Source: Rachycentron canadum (taxonomy: Eukaryota; Chordata; Actinopteri; Carangiformes; Rachycentridae). From it: a DNA stretch of 64,000 nucleotides. The DNA lies in the NCBI GenBank assembly GCA_038496675.1, contig CM076651.1, positions 21,421,299 to 21,485,298 on the forward strand, written 5' to 3'. The notes under the pieces are model-generated. The model did not search any database. It was not told the DNA's origin and saw only the letters and a list, made by a program, of their open reading frames with translations. The stretch's first letter is position 1. Each line of letters starts with the position of its first letter. This document shows, piece by piece, positions 1 through 14,400 of the stretch. A program made the translations under genes and the position numbers.

Positions 1-3000
1 AACCAGACACCTCAAGGTGCTTTTCTGCTTTCCAACACCCATCTGCTTCACTACACCACAGCAAACCCAGTAGCAGTGTCACGTCAGTTTTTCCAACACG
101 AAATGAAAAACATGACAGTGATTCTGAGGGTGATTTTGAAATGTTGAATGGGTAAATGTGTTCCTGCATCTAGCACCCAGCATGACTACACCTCCTGTCT
201 GGGTTATCTGTTTGCTGTCAATGAATGAGGTGGCAGAACTGAGAGAAGGTCACTGTTGAACTTTAATAAAAAGCACAAATCCAATAAATGCTATAGGTGT
301 AGCAATGCATGTTGGCACAACAAACAGAGAGAGTTTAGTTGTGGGGTCAAGGGTGCAATTTTGACTAAAGTATAAGAGCTATGAATACTACAGGAAGGTT
401 TGTGCCAAGATAATTGTAGTTTAAGTCTCTGTATGTGTGATACCATGTTCATCAACTCTACACACTTAACTGTAAATTAGGCTTTGCTCCAGTCACCTAT
501 TTCTTAGACATATTTCATAGTCATATCTATGCGTGACAGGTGTGGTTCAAAGGGACTTCAAAACAAAGAAGGTAAACACACAGAAATATTGATTTACAGT
601 TTGTGAATGACTGTTTTTTTATTTCATCAACATATCTTTATGGCCCACAACTGCAAAACAGTCACGTTTACCTCTGAATAATCTTTGCCCCTGCGGGTAT
701 TACCATGGCGCTCCCTGTGTTTTCTTGCCGAGTCATTTATTGAGGGGGTAGGAAATATATCCTCATATTGTTGATAAATGTTCCATAACTGGATGATATT
801 ATTGTTATCATTAAGAAATTAGCTTAATCTGTGCAGGATGTCGATGACTTGCCTCAGAAGATGAATTGAAGCAAGTTACAAACCTCTTGCTGTTCAGGTT
901 TCCACAAGGTTATCACAGTTCTAAGAATAGCTGTCCATAACAAAGACCCTGGGGTTTAAATTGAGGTCAAGCAGTGTTTCTGTTTGGTGTAAGATTATCA
1001 TTTACCAACTCACTGACCTTTGCTGTCAACATGTGGCTTTTATGGTTGTGTTTATGCTATTTTATTTCTCTTGGAAAATGATGACACGCTGTATCAAACA
1101 CGTGCTGTCACACACCCCTCAAACCACACATACACACAGACTCTGTTTTTCCATAATAAATGTAAGGGGTTGGGTGCAGCTTGTCTTTTCCCAGCAAATG
1201 TTATATCAAATGAAATGTTTCCCTTTCCTTTTTTTTTCTTTGTTTGTGGGGATAAAAAGTATTATGTAACAGACAAATGTACATTGATAAAGGATAGGTT
1301 CACATTTTTGTAAGTCTGTCTTAAAAACAATGCTCACATGTACCAGTATATGTTAAGATTGACCATGAAGAGATCTTTTCTAATGTGATATCAGTGTAAG
1401 AGATTGGGGGATAAAATCCACTGGCCACTCTAAACTTTAGTTAAAGCTAATATTAAGCTTCAGCTGTCTCACTTAGCAAACTCACATAGGTTGAGGTAAG
1501 ACATCTCATATTAACTTCAGAGTTAATTTTTATATTTTGTCCCCACCATCTTTTACATTGGAATCACATTAGGAAATGGTCTCTACATGGCCAATGTGTA
1601 CAGACAAATGATCACAGTAACAATAACTGTATCAAAGCCATTAAAATAAATTAAACAGACATTTGGATGCCTGAAAAACTCCAAATTAAGCTTATGTGAA
1701 AAAACAAAACAACAATCAAAAACAGCAAACTCATGGGAGCATAGTGGTTGGCTGTAGCACACCGATGCTCTGCACCCTGAGTAAGCAAATCTTCATAGCA
1801 CTTTTCACAACAACAAACAAACAACACAAAACAACAATGACATAAAATGACATATTAAATAGAAAACCTAGTATTAATCTGAACAAATGTGTACATATGT
1901 TTTCATCAGATTTCTCCACATTCTTCACTCATAAAAACATTTTCCCTGAAATGTTTTAAAATTCTTAGACAAATGTGACTGAACACTAACACAATACAGT
2001 CATCTTAAATTCATCCTTGGCTGTGTATGAGTGTGCCTGAATTAAGCCCAATTGCTTCTCTTTGTTTGCAAATGTGACTGACTTTAAAGTGGCAATGAGG
2101 TCCAACCAACAGGCCACATAGTAAGTGACCTAGAGGATGATAATACTGCAGATGTGTTTTTCTGAGCACAGGTGAATTCCCTCTGTGCTGCCCCCACAGG
2201 ATCCTCCTGATCAAGTGACTCCAGATGTTTTCAGGTACATTCGGGCACACTGACTAACAGTTCATGCATCTCAAGTCTCTCAAGGTTTTTTCATGTGTCA
2301 TTGACAGTGTGAGTTGTCCTTCTTTAATGTCAATTTGGTATCAGTAAATTCTTCTTTGGCCAGTGTACATCAGATAACATTTCCATTCCTTGATGATAGT
2401 TAACCTTATTTTACTGATTGTTAATGTGTCGGTTTGACTACACTCCAGAGAACAGAGACTGAGATAAACTGAGACAATCAGTGTACCAATAAATTTTATT
2501 TTCTTGTCTGACTCTCTTCAATAAGTTGATAAGTTGTCCCATTGTGGCACCAATGAGTTATAACTATAACTAGTAGGATTTTACTGCTATAACTGGTTGT
2601 GGCTTCTGGTTATAGTCACCATAAGTGGTATAGTCCAGTGGCTACCAATGTTATGTTACTTATACTAAGTAACATAACATAATAGTGATATACTCAAGGA
2701 AAGTACCATAATATTTAATGTTAATGTGCTTAGTTACTTTCCACCATGGTTAATAATCACCATCCCATCAGAGATGAGTGATGTGGAAGCACACATAGTT
2801 ACATCACTGCCAGGGACAGCAGTATGATTAATAGTTGCAGGCAATGCTAGTAGCAGACGTAGTTGACTTATTAGTAGTATTAGTATTCTTAGCGGCATTA
2901 GGTCTCTTGAACACTATTGTAGCTGTTGCTGGCTTTTTTCTGTTTCTGTCTGTAAATACAGAAGCAGATTTCTTCTGCAAGTAACAGCTTTGGCTCTTGT

Positions 3001-5811
3001 CAAGGTTGAATAGCATGTTAGAGTAACAGTAATTCCTGGTTAGCACTGTGATTGTAATTTTCTCAGTGCTGACCAGGAACACTCCACTCAGTTCCTGAAT
3101 GTGAACATTCAAGCAGCTAATCATGGCTCCACAGAACCAATCTCTGAGACATGAGGACTCTTCTCACTTACATGAGAAAAGACTCAATGTAAATAATAAA
3201 TAAATAAAATAAATGTAAATGCAAATATGATTTAAAAAAAAAAGACCAGTCCTGAAACTGTACTCCACCTCCAATTTTTGTAAAACCAAGCAGACATAAT
3301 GAAAATATTTTCCACAGACCTGAGTTACTGGCCTTGATCTGAGTTGCTATTAGTTAGTCAGCAGGACTTATGTGTTTATCACATCAGCAGGTTAGTCATT
3401 CATCAAGGGTAGTGAAATGAAACTGTGTCAAAAGGGTAGATAGAAAATGGGCGAACATTTACGCCACGTTACTGTGACCTTCACTGGATGATTATTTTAT
3501 ATTTCTGTCCATAAAAAAGACAACAATGTGTCAATTTGTTTTCCAACCCCTCTAGCTTGTCTGTGGCTCTCAGTCCTGAGCCCATTGTCATTTTAATAAA
3601 AAAATGAATAGATAAATTAATATTTGTTCTTAAACAGTTACCCAAACAGAAATAGATAGTACATGTGTCAGGAACTACTTGGCAGCTCAATCCATATTCA
3701 CCTGACTTCCTTTAACCTGACCCAGCCAGGTCTTGGTTTATTCAATGCTATACATTTTAAAACTTTACCTCAATATATAATGTTAAACATCTAAAGTCAG
3801 ATGGTAAAGAACAGAAGTTAAATAGTTAAACAATAACTAAAAATAACAGTTAGCCTCCAGCTGTTGCACTGCTTTCAAAAATCTGGTAAATGTCAGACCC
3901 TTATGTTTGAGACGCTGATGTTGATGCATGAAACAAATAAATTCCAGGAAGACTTCTCAGTGTGAACTCCCCTTAGTGGAAGTGCATGGAGGCAGTGCCC
4001 CCGTGTGGTCAGTACACTTGGCCAAAATCACATTACTTGGATGACTTGGATTACTTGGCAAACAGTGTGTCAGAATACTATTGAGACAGGTTTTATTGAC
4101 CTGAAATTTGTCAGAATTATATACTGTTCCAACAAGCATTACCAATCATATTCTGTAAAAGATAGTCAGTGTCAGGGCTCTGTTATAGTGTCAGGATTTC
4201 AGTAGAGGAGGTGGGATTTGTATGTAGTCAGAGAAAAGGTTCTGCCTGAAAGGCTGAAAGCAGGGCAAAAAAAACCTTACTTAGAAAAAAAAAAAACTGC
4301 TCTGCAAGGGTCCCTTCACCCTGTGGTGTCTTAAATACATAAATAAATAGAATACAGTGCTCTAGTCCTCTGAGGGTCTGTACATATTGGCTCATCTCAG
4401 ACCCCATTTTCTCAATTAACTCAATTATTCAGGTTAGCTTTCTTGATTTCTTAATCTTATATGAATTGGACATAATGGGCTAAGTTAAATTGTAGTGCAG
4501 TGAATATCATGTAGAGACTTCTATTCAGGATTTTATTATCATAGATGACCGGGTTAACAGGTAAACTGAGAAATTCAGTAGAAATGTATCTAGTGTCCAA
4601 CAGGTAATGTTTACTCCATTTTCAACTGTGATAATAGACACAATGAAAACAAAAATGTGAAAGGCTGGAGGTTTTGTTTATATAAAATAAGGTTGGTTAG
4701 AGTCTGACTATGAAAACACACAAAACTTCAAACAACATAAAATGTAATGGCTAAAGGAGACGATCCTTAGACATTTTGAAATTTGATGCAATTTTAAAAG
4801 TTTATTTCTTTTTTGCAAATATCTATTTATATGCTTTTGAAACTGGAGGAAGGAGACTCTCTGTCCAGAGTCATCAATTTGTATTAAGGCTTCATACTTC
4901 AGTGCGTGTTTAAAGTATGTATTTTTTTCAAAATATATTTTTAAGTATACAATATACAGTTATAATGGAATGAGAAACATCATCATAGTTCAGTTGGGTG
5001 ACTGTACAAGCCAGTTCTCAAGGCTTTTGCTTTATTATAAATAGCATAGTCATACATTTAATACAGGAACCCATTTATTTAAAGTGTATGTTGGACATGT
5101 CATGCTTTAATACAAAAATATTCCAAATACTGTACACTTGTTCTCAACATGTACAAAATGTAACAAAAAACATATTTACAACTCCAGAAAACAAAAGAAA
5201 AAGACTTAATTTCCACAAAATCTAAAATAATAGTTTGGACCTGGAGTCCAAACACTGAAATGATCTGATCAGAGTTAATAAACCTCTGATTACTCTGAAA
5301 CACAAATACAACACAAAGTAAACAAGCAAAAAAAAAACAAACAAACAAACTGTATTTTACATTAAAATGTATAAAAACATGCATCATGTTAGAACCACAG
5401 TATTTTCAGTTAAGTACTTATAAGTTTGAAATGTAACAATGAAGTTACCTTAATTGTAAATTGCACAAATTGTGCAGGTGAACTAATCCAATTGTGGACA
5501 AAAGTTAACTTGATGAAAATAGTTAAAACCAGGTACATTCAGGTTGATTACTGAGGTTAATTAGCTGGAATGTGTTTTTTGTAGTTTCATATAGACACAA
5601 TGCCTTGTCCTCAAGGCTTCATAAAACAATGCTAGAAAAAACATAAAGAGTTTCCAGTTTTCATCAAGAAGTGCGCTGCTCTCAAACATGCAAACACCTC
5701 TCATATCCAAACTCCTCACTGTCCCATTCACATGAAGACACAAGCCTCTGATCCACATCAATGTCCTCTTGTCAGTTCAGTCTGTCTTTCAGCCAGGGTG
5801 TTGGTCTCTGT
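1..5811. other. Gene-free left flank, probably including the dennd2c 3'UTR
   Basis: I see no conserved coding exon on either strand. The open frames here are short, lack family resemblance and lack convincing splice sites. The right part is probably the 3'UTR of the minus-strand DENND2C gene, whose stop codon is at 5812-5814. Minus-strand AATAAA candidates (TTTATT on the plus strand) occur at 5031-5036 and 4801-4806. The remainder is AT-rich intergenic sequence with a short perfect palindrome near 2.65 kb. Confidence 0.5.
2651..2677. repeat. Perfect 12-bp inverted repeat with 3-nt loop
   Basis: TTATGTTACTTA (2651-2662) is followed by TAC and then its exact reverse complement TAAGTAACATAA (2666-2677). 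It could form a hairpin or small cruciform. Nothing nearby suggests a terminator or element end, so it may be chance in AT-rich DNA. Confidence 0.7.
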
Positions 5812-8800
5812 TCATTTCATCTGTAGGAGCTTCATCTTGTTTCCTAAAAAACAGAAACAATTAGCTGGTTAGACTAAATGAACCCTTTAAAGAAAAACAT
5901 TTGATGGGGCAACACTTACCCAGTCCTTTAAGAAATTTGTTCACACCACTTGGCTCTGGCTCAGGGTACGAATCCAGATACTCTGCCACTCTGACTTCAA
6001 AGAGACCTGAGAGAAATGCCATTGGGACATAATGGTTCAGACATTCATTATATGCAGCACAGTTTATTGTTCTGGTGTTTGCATCCATAGATTATTATTG
6101 TTATTATCTTCAAATATTGTGCTTTTAGGTCAAAACATGTTGTTACTCAACTTCATCTAGGTTAAATTTCGAGTTGAATTTAATTGAAATAAAATACATT
6201 TAATAGATTATTACATGGAGACATGTGACTTCATTACTCCAGCTTTTATGTGACATCTTAATGAATAAATCTTATGATATTTAATACATTCTTCACCAAC
6301 AAAAAATCACATTTCTCTCCAAGTTTATATTGTACAAGCAATTTGGCTGTAAATCAACTGGCTAAATTAGATGACAGAAATTATTATAATTTTCCCATAT
6401 TTTGGTGTTTCATTTGTTTTCACAGTGTGGGAACATTGACAGGTAGGGACAGCTTGGGAAAAAATTAAGTCAACCTCAGATTCACTTGATAATAAAAAAA
6501 AATTCAAAGATGTAACTATTGCAAGGACAATGGAAGATAATTTTTTTTCTTCCTTCTGATTTCATCATTCATCAAGTCATTCCACTGTTAGAATTCTTTG
6601 TGTATGTGCAAATGTTGTGTTGCCTTCTATGAACTATCAGTGAATAGCCCCCAATTAGCTGTTTCATGAAGTTGTTAATGTCTTTTTCAGGAATTGATTT
6701 TCATGACTATCTGTGCTGCTGCGTCACTGTCACCTCTTCCTGCTCCCTTGCGTAGCTCTTTGTCTTGAATGAAGCCAGCAAACATCTGTGTATCCATGAA
6801 GAGCTGTAGGAACTGGCGGACCCCACGGGAGGGGTGAGATTTGCGGAAGCTGTCACGCTGAAGCTCCCTGCTTCCACGGGAGGACTCAACCATGTGGAGA
6901 GGATAGTGGCCCACCAGCTCCACAAAGAACCGCACAAAACTCTCTGACAGCAGGGAGCTCAAGTCGGCCTGCTGGCCTGGAACAGGTAAAGAGATGAGGG
7001 TTACAGGGTTGCACAACAGGTGAACTCTGATCTAACACATCGATTAGTTTTATAAAAATTCACATTTAAAGCTTTTGCTTACACTGTGAATTAATACTGA
7101 GCACAAACTGATTAGTGGCCATCAGTGAACATCTGATTAGTTTCAAATGCAAAATTAAAAAATATAGTAAACTGAATGATTGGTTGCACTCTGCAGGTCA
7201 TCAGTAAAGCTGGCATGGTTATGCAGCTAAAAGATAAAAGCTGATGGTGCTGTGATGGAAAACAGGACCCGCAATTACTCTTCATCACTATAGACACAAA
7301 GGAAAAGGAGGGCTTTATAATCAGTGTCTGAAGTACCTGACTGGCAAACAGCAGCTTTGCTGTTCACCATGTGACTTCTGATATACCAACCTCCACATCT
7401 GTCTCCATCCTCGTGTGTCAGGATATCTTCCCTCTCCTCCAAGACCTGCTGCAGTGCTGCCTGCAGTTTGCTGGGCAAGATGCAGTCTTCATCACCGAGC
7501 TGTCACAAACCACAGGAAAGGTCAACAACAGTCGCACAAACATACATCTGTTTTACCAAGTCTCCATACTCTGTCACACTCATCAAAACAATGCGACCAA
7601 ACATGATCAGCACAAGGGGAAATGTTTGGTCGACCTGTTTTAATCAATTTCCATCATAATCAAAAAAGGTGCTGCAAGGGACAAAGATTGGCATAAAATC
7701 TGCTGTGCAAAAGACCTATTGCTGTATTCACATCAAATGTGTACAGAGACTAGACCTGAATGAATTTTTGTAGATATTGACCCATTGTGATGAGTCATGA
7801 TTTCATTTGTTTATTTTTGCAATGTATTTTTAGTGGGAATAATAGATATATGATGCAGATTTGTGTTGGGTCTGTAACAAACAAACATGTTCCTTTATGT
7901 CTACAGACAGGATTTTTAGGAGCTAGGGCATCTGTGTACCACCACAATGCGTTCTCTATGGTATGCTGTGACACATTTGACCTTATATTTAAAATAAATA
8001 AATAAAAATAATCCATATTTGGATATTACTTTCAGACATATTGTCATTTCGATATTTCAATTAATTGTTCAGCCCTAATGGAGACAGTGACATATGGTTG
8101 TCATTTTGTAAATACCTAGAGACTACACTGTGTGTGTCAAAAATCATTTAGCCCTTTATTCAAACACTGAAATTGAAATTGAAATTGAAATTAGAGTTCA
8201 TCAGAAAGCTTATGTTGGAGTGATAAGTCAATCACTGCTAGTCATATTAGCTTGTAGTTAATAGAGAAAGAGTATGTGCAAATAAAGATTAAGTTCACTA
8301 AATAAATTGTCAAACAGGAAACCGTCAAACAGTCAAATTAAGACAAATAAAACACAACCAAAATAAAAACAACATTCTAATTAATAGAATATTGAATGAA
8401 AAGCAATTACTGTTAACTGTCAAACCTGCAGCTATGGATCAGCCTCAGCCCAGACATGACTGATCTGGACTTTCCACCTTATTTATTTTCATCTCTGTGG
8501 CATTTCTGTGTCAAATAGTTTTGTCTGTCACCCTCAACACACTGAATTCAAACATGTGTGGACAAAGCCATTTTCCCACTGTGGCCGCACCTATCATTCC
8601 CTTTATACACTGCAATGTGTACACACCTGAATGACAAACTTGTCTGCGCACAGATCCACTATGAGCACCTGTGAAGACAACAAGAAGAAATAATGACAGT
8701 TACTGACAGCACAAGTTCACTATTTCGCAACAAGTTAGAAACGAGGTGAAGTGAGTCTGAGCTACAATGTGTTCAGGGCGTTTCTCCTCCTGTCTGCTTT

Positions 8801-10966
8801 CACAATATGCAGTGAATATTAAAACAAAACAACATACAGACAGGCCAGACTGCTTAAACATCATGTTGGACAATGATTGATTTTAAAAATTCTTAGCAGA
8901 ACCTCCTCAATGGGCAGCTCCAGCAGCTGTGGTAGGCAGGGTGCCAGCACCCCAATGAGGAATGGGGTTGGGGAGCAGCTGATGTCCAGCATACTGGCTG
9001 GTAACACAGGCACAAAGGTGTGCTGCCAGGTGAATGGATACAGCAGTGCCACTGCTGCATGGCCACACCGAGACAACACACTGCGGTGAAGAAAGGGTGA
9101 AGAGAAAAAGTTAAATACAAACACAATTTAGTTCTCACGGTGATCATATGACACAAAGATATTAGCTCCCAGAAAACACTTGTCACACTAGTTATAATCT
9201 TTCTTCACCATTGTTTTTCAGTGACTAATTGTATAAGCTCTCAGCAAACAGTACTTGTGCATCAAATAATTCTCCCAAAATGCATTTGGTCTATGCCAAT
9301 ACTCTTACAGCAGTGCTTAATATTATTTCTGGTGGCACTCCCTTTGTGGTCAGTTGCCTCTATGTTGTGAAATATCTCCTTCACGTCTTTTTGAATGGTC
9401 AGTTCAGCTACATTTTTCTCATCTTTGGAAACATTCTGCCAAGCTCAGCACTTTTTCCAAAGCATTCTCATCTCCACTTCCTATTGACTGGTCATTTATC
9501 ATTGTTCTTAATAGTTGTGTCCACTCTGTTTCAAACTGCTGTTATTATATTCCTGCAGTGAAAAACACAACTCTAAATCCAGATATTTTTAATAAACTAA
9601 ACAAATTTCTCATCTTCATTCCTTCTGCAAAGGCTGGGAACAATTAATATCCAGTCAACTGCAGGATAATTGCATTTCTAATAGACAGTCTGAACCCTTT
9701 TAGTCAGTTTTAGTCTGCTGTGTGTCTGTGTGTGTGTGTATGTGTGTGTCTGCAACAATAACAACAAAATGTCACCCAACCAAACCAGGAGATAATAGTT
9801 ATACTATGAAGATATTTTACAAGAATCAAGTTTGATATATTTTTATATTGGGCAAATATTTATCCAAATACATAGTAATAATGTACATAATGTACAAAAC
9901 CATGTGAATGATGTTCAAAACAGCACAAGATTCATATTGGCAATAAGCAACAACTAATGAGATGTGAGTTTAAGAAGAGCTAGGGTAGATTATGAAAATT
10001 CAGAGTCATATTTTAACTTGGATAATAAAGTAAACAATAAAGTAACAATTACCATTAAAACTGCATCAAAACTGCCTCTTGTCTTGGGTGGGTTTCAACC
10101 AGTGGGTACTGTGTGAAGTTATCCTAGCACATAGTGCAAACTGGCTCAATTTTTACCCAGTAACTTTTAGCATGTGTTTTTTATTGTAATATTTATGATG
10201 AATTAATTTTCCTTTACGTGTATTATTTAAAATGTGTGTCATATCCTATATCTACTGATGATGTCAAATATGATTTAAAGTTAATATTTAGCTTGGGCAA
10301 AGTAAAGACCTGTCATTGTAATCTCACTGTAACTGATATTGGGCTATACGAGCCCTGGGTCTGTGTGATGCAATATGGCATATTGTCTATGGTTTTTTTA
10401 TTGTCTACCTTGATATTTTCAAATAGCTGTATCATTCACATAAATACTAAAGTTTCAGTGGCCCCTAGGATTTTTGTGTTTTTTATCCAAACAGTACCTG
10501 AGTTTGTCAGCGATGAAGATGACTCTCCTCTCAAGCAGGAGGGAGGCAAACACCTGCAGGAGCTTCCCAACACTGAGACACTGCAACAGACTGTCAAAGT
10601 CCACATGCTCTAATCTGGAGTCCACTGGTCGACACAAAGTGAGCACCTGGCAAAGCAACAAGAGCTCAGACCATATAGTGTACAGCTGTACACAATCTAC
10701 AGTTAGCAATCATTTACACTTGTTGACTGTGAATGCTTGGAAAAGAGACACTTTAGATACATCCATATAAATGTGGCTGAAGTCAGCAGAATGTAGAAAC
10801 TCAGATGTAATTTGGCATCTAAAGAGCAGACTAACTGATGAAACTGAGGGAAGTAATTTTATTTTACAGCAACTCCTCTGAGTTTTTATGGGAAGAGTCA
10901 TTACTTATTAATTGGTATGACATACCAATTAACTGTAATCATATATATATATATACATACACATAC

Positions 10967-10999
<33 letters not shown>

Positions 11000-11399
11000 T
11001 ANNNNNNNNNNNNNNNNNNNNNNNNNNNNNNNNNNNNNNNNNNNNNNNNNNNNNNNNNNNNNNNNNNNNNNNNNNNNNNNNNNNNNNNNNNNNNNNNNNN
11101 NNNNNNNNNNNNNNNNNNNNNNNNNNNNNNNNNNNNNNNNNNNNNNNNNNNNNNNNNNNNNNNNNNNNNNNNNNNNNNNNNNNNNNNNNNNNNNNNNNNN
11201 NNNNNNNNNNNNNNNNNNNNNNNNNNNNNNNNNNNNNNNNNNNNNNNNNNNNNNNNNNNNNNNNNNNNNNNNNNNNNNNNNNNNNNNNNNNNNNNNNNNN
11301 NNNNNNNNNNNNNNNNNNNNNNNNNNNNNNNNNNNNNNNNNNNNNNNNNNNNNNNNNNNNNNNNNNNNNNNNNNNNNNNNNNNNNNNNNNNNNNNNNNN

Positions 11400-11466
<67 letters not shown>

Positions 11467-14400
11467 TAGCCGTCCTGACATGAACCCTGCAAAGCTGAAA
11501 TAGCTATCCCTATTGTTTGCACAGATAACCTTCCATTCTGAGTCACTGACTCTACAGAAAGGAGTGGTTAGAAGGAACAAAACTACAAATTAACATTTCC
11601 TCTTTTGGTTTCAGGGTTACCTCATTCCCAGAGCCAGGGAGGAAGCTTTTGATGGTGACTGTGCGTCCAGGGGCTGGAAATGGGGCCTCCATCACACTAC
11701 GCATAAAAGGGTAAACTAGTGCTGGGGAAATCTCCCTGCGCCTCTCCACCTCCTCCAGAATCTGCACAGACAGAATCAGATAGATCACAGTGATAATCAC
11801 TTCTGATCAAAGCCTAAACAATGTTCATAGTCAAAATGCAGCTGTGCACCTACATACATACACCTACTGTTCACCCAATCAACTGGTAAATGGGTGCTGC
11901 ATATAATGCATATCTTTCTTTTTTATTTCTTTTTTTTTTTGAAAGACACACCCAATAATTGTTCAGGATTATGCTCTGATATATCCTCATAGCATCCTAA
12001 TGCATACAAGGAGCTTCAAGGCAACGGTTTTCACACACTTCTATGTGGATTAGTTAATTGAACTTTTCCAAATCCATCTCCTTTCATCTCCCTATAGAGG
12101 CTTCTATGGGCAGAAACAGAACAGTATGGTTACTTTACCTTTGCAAACAGGTTGAAACAGCCCAGCTTGCTGACAATACAGTGCACCTCAGGGAGCCTCT
12201 TCCCCTTTCCACTGGGCTTGAACACACACATGTAGTTTCACATGTCATAAAGCAGGTAACAACAGATAAATCTATGATAAAACATCACTATACAATACAT
12301 CAAATATCAACATACAATAGGCTACCAAAGTCTGAGAGCACTTTCCCATTCAAGTGAATCGGGCAGTGATATCAGACTTTTATATCAAGACATTATTTCC
12401 TTTTTACAGTGTTTAGTAGTATTTTCAATTAGTAGTATTTTCAACAGAAAAAAAACTAATCCAGAGTCTAAAGTCAATGTTTATGACAGCAGCTGTGAAC
12501 TTATCTACTAAAAAAAAGCCAAATAAAACTCTCCATGTTAGGTTAGCCCTTGCCTTATTTACGCTAAAGACTAAGTATATATAAGAATAGTAGAGTAGAT
12601 ACGTTGCCCAATAGGACAACCATTGAAAAGAGGGGAAAACAATTAAATTCTTATTGCTCTTTGTCATTGATTCAGAAGTGTTATGGTCTGTGATTCACTG
12701 ATCTCCTCAGAGATGTTGAGTAAGCACATGGCAGGCTGCTGTGTCATCACAGACACACAAACACAAGGCACTTGACTCAGTGACTCAGATGCAAATGTTA
12801 ACTTATCCGCACTCACCAGGATCTTACGGCAGTAACAAAACCAGCGGCTGCCATCTTCTCCAGTCAGAACAAAAGAGAAGGTCTCACTGCAAAACACAAG
12901 ATAATGTAACAAAATGAAAAAAACAGACTTAAACATATCTTTAGGGAATAACTTAATTTAAAAAATGCTGCTAATTAATGTCACGACTATTGAATCACTG
13001 TATATATATAAAAGGTAAAGAGCATACCGAGAGTAGGTAAACAGCAGTGCCACTACCACAGATAAAGTTTTTGTTGTCTTTAAGGCAGAGAGGCAATCTA
13101 AGTTGGGCTCATAACCCACATTGCAATAAACCATATTAAGTAGAAAAAAGAGAAGAGAATGCCCAATGTCCCTCAGCACTCAAAGATTTAATTAGACCAG
13201 ATGAAACTTTAATGATCCCTGTGGGGAATTTGGGTTGTTGCAGCAGCGATTTATGGGTTACAGCTGGCAGCTGAGGATGTAAATGGGAAAAGAGGAATTG
13301 GGGGTATTAAACATAACACAACTGATAATTATAGTGCTAGCACTTGGTCTAAATACTGTACATATACAAAATTAAAACACATCAAAGGTGTAATCACAAC
13401 AAAGGAGGTAAAGACATGAAATAAATAGATGAAAAAAAGAAAATGGGTTCATGTTACCATTACACCATTGTTATAGCCTCTGTAAAGCAGAATACATCTA
13501 GCATGATAATAAAATTTAGAACTGACCTTGGCATGTGTGCAGAGGGCTTCCAGTCCTGTGAGTCGGGGAAACAGAACTTGGGAATGACCTTCAGCTGATC
13601 CTCAGCCTCTCTAGAGAGCCGGGATGTCTTCTCAAACTGAAACAGAGGGACTCTAGTTTAGTACAGCAGCATTCATCAAATAACTGCCAAAGGACATCAG
13701 TGAATTTGAGTGAACTGAAATCAGTGATTTACATGATGCAGCTAAGTATAAGAAAATATGACTGAATGACTGAAAATTGAGTGATAGATGTACCATATAG
13801 GTATCTGAGACAAAACTATTTCTAAAAATGAACAAATCCTGACATAATGACAAAATGATGATATTTTAAAGTCCATAAATATATGGGCATTATCAATAAA
13901 TTTATTTCCTAAAAGCTCTTGATTTATGTAATCCTGGAAACTTCTGTGTTGAAGAACTTCTACTTGTGAAAGATAAAAAGAATAATCTTTCTGCCATTTT
14001 GCTAAACTAGATTAAGATTAGGAAACAGAATGACTTTCAAATAAAGTGCAATAAGCACCCTTCTAACCCTCTATCCTTCTAACCATTTATCCTATCCATC
14101 TATCCCTCTAACCATTTTGGGGAACTGTTGTGTAATTTCGGGGGAGTAGGTGTTTCCTGGGGAGCCTTTTCTCAGCGACACCACCACAAAGATCTGAAAA
14201 AGCTGTTGCTGCTGCAGCTGGATCAGGTCTCTCTCAAGGGTGCGGTAGCCTGGCCGACGTTTCAGTGTAGACTGGATATAAACTGATCTCCTGGAGCCTG
14301 CTGGACAACACACAGTGAAATTATATGGTAATGCTTGTCCTGGGACATATCTAATACAGCTCAGAAGAGCAATACAAGGCATTTCAAATATCAACACACA

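Noticed and set aside
10838..11580. Long open frames running through the N block
   Set aside because: They exist only because N's contain no stop codons and the dinucleotide repeats are open; there is no protein content.
13186..13330. Possible repeat tail (AAACTTTAATGATCCCTGTG motif)
   Set aside because: It resembles a fish dispersed-repeat end, but it is short and isolated, and I could not define boundaries or a family.
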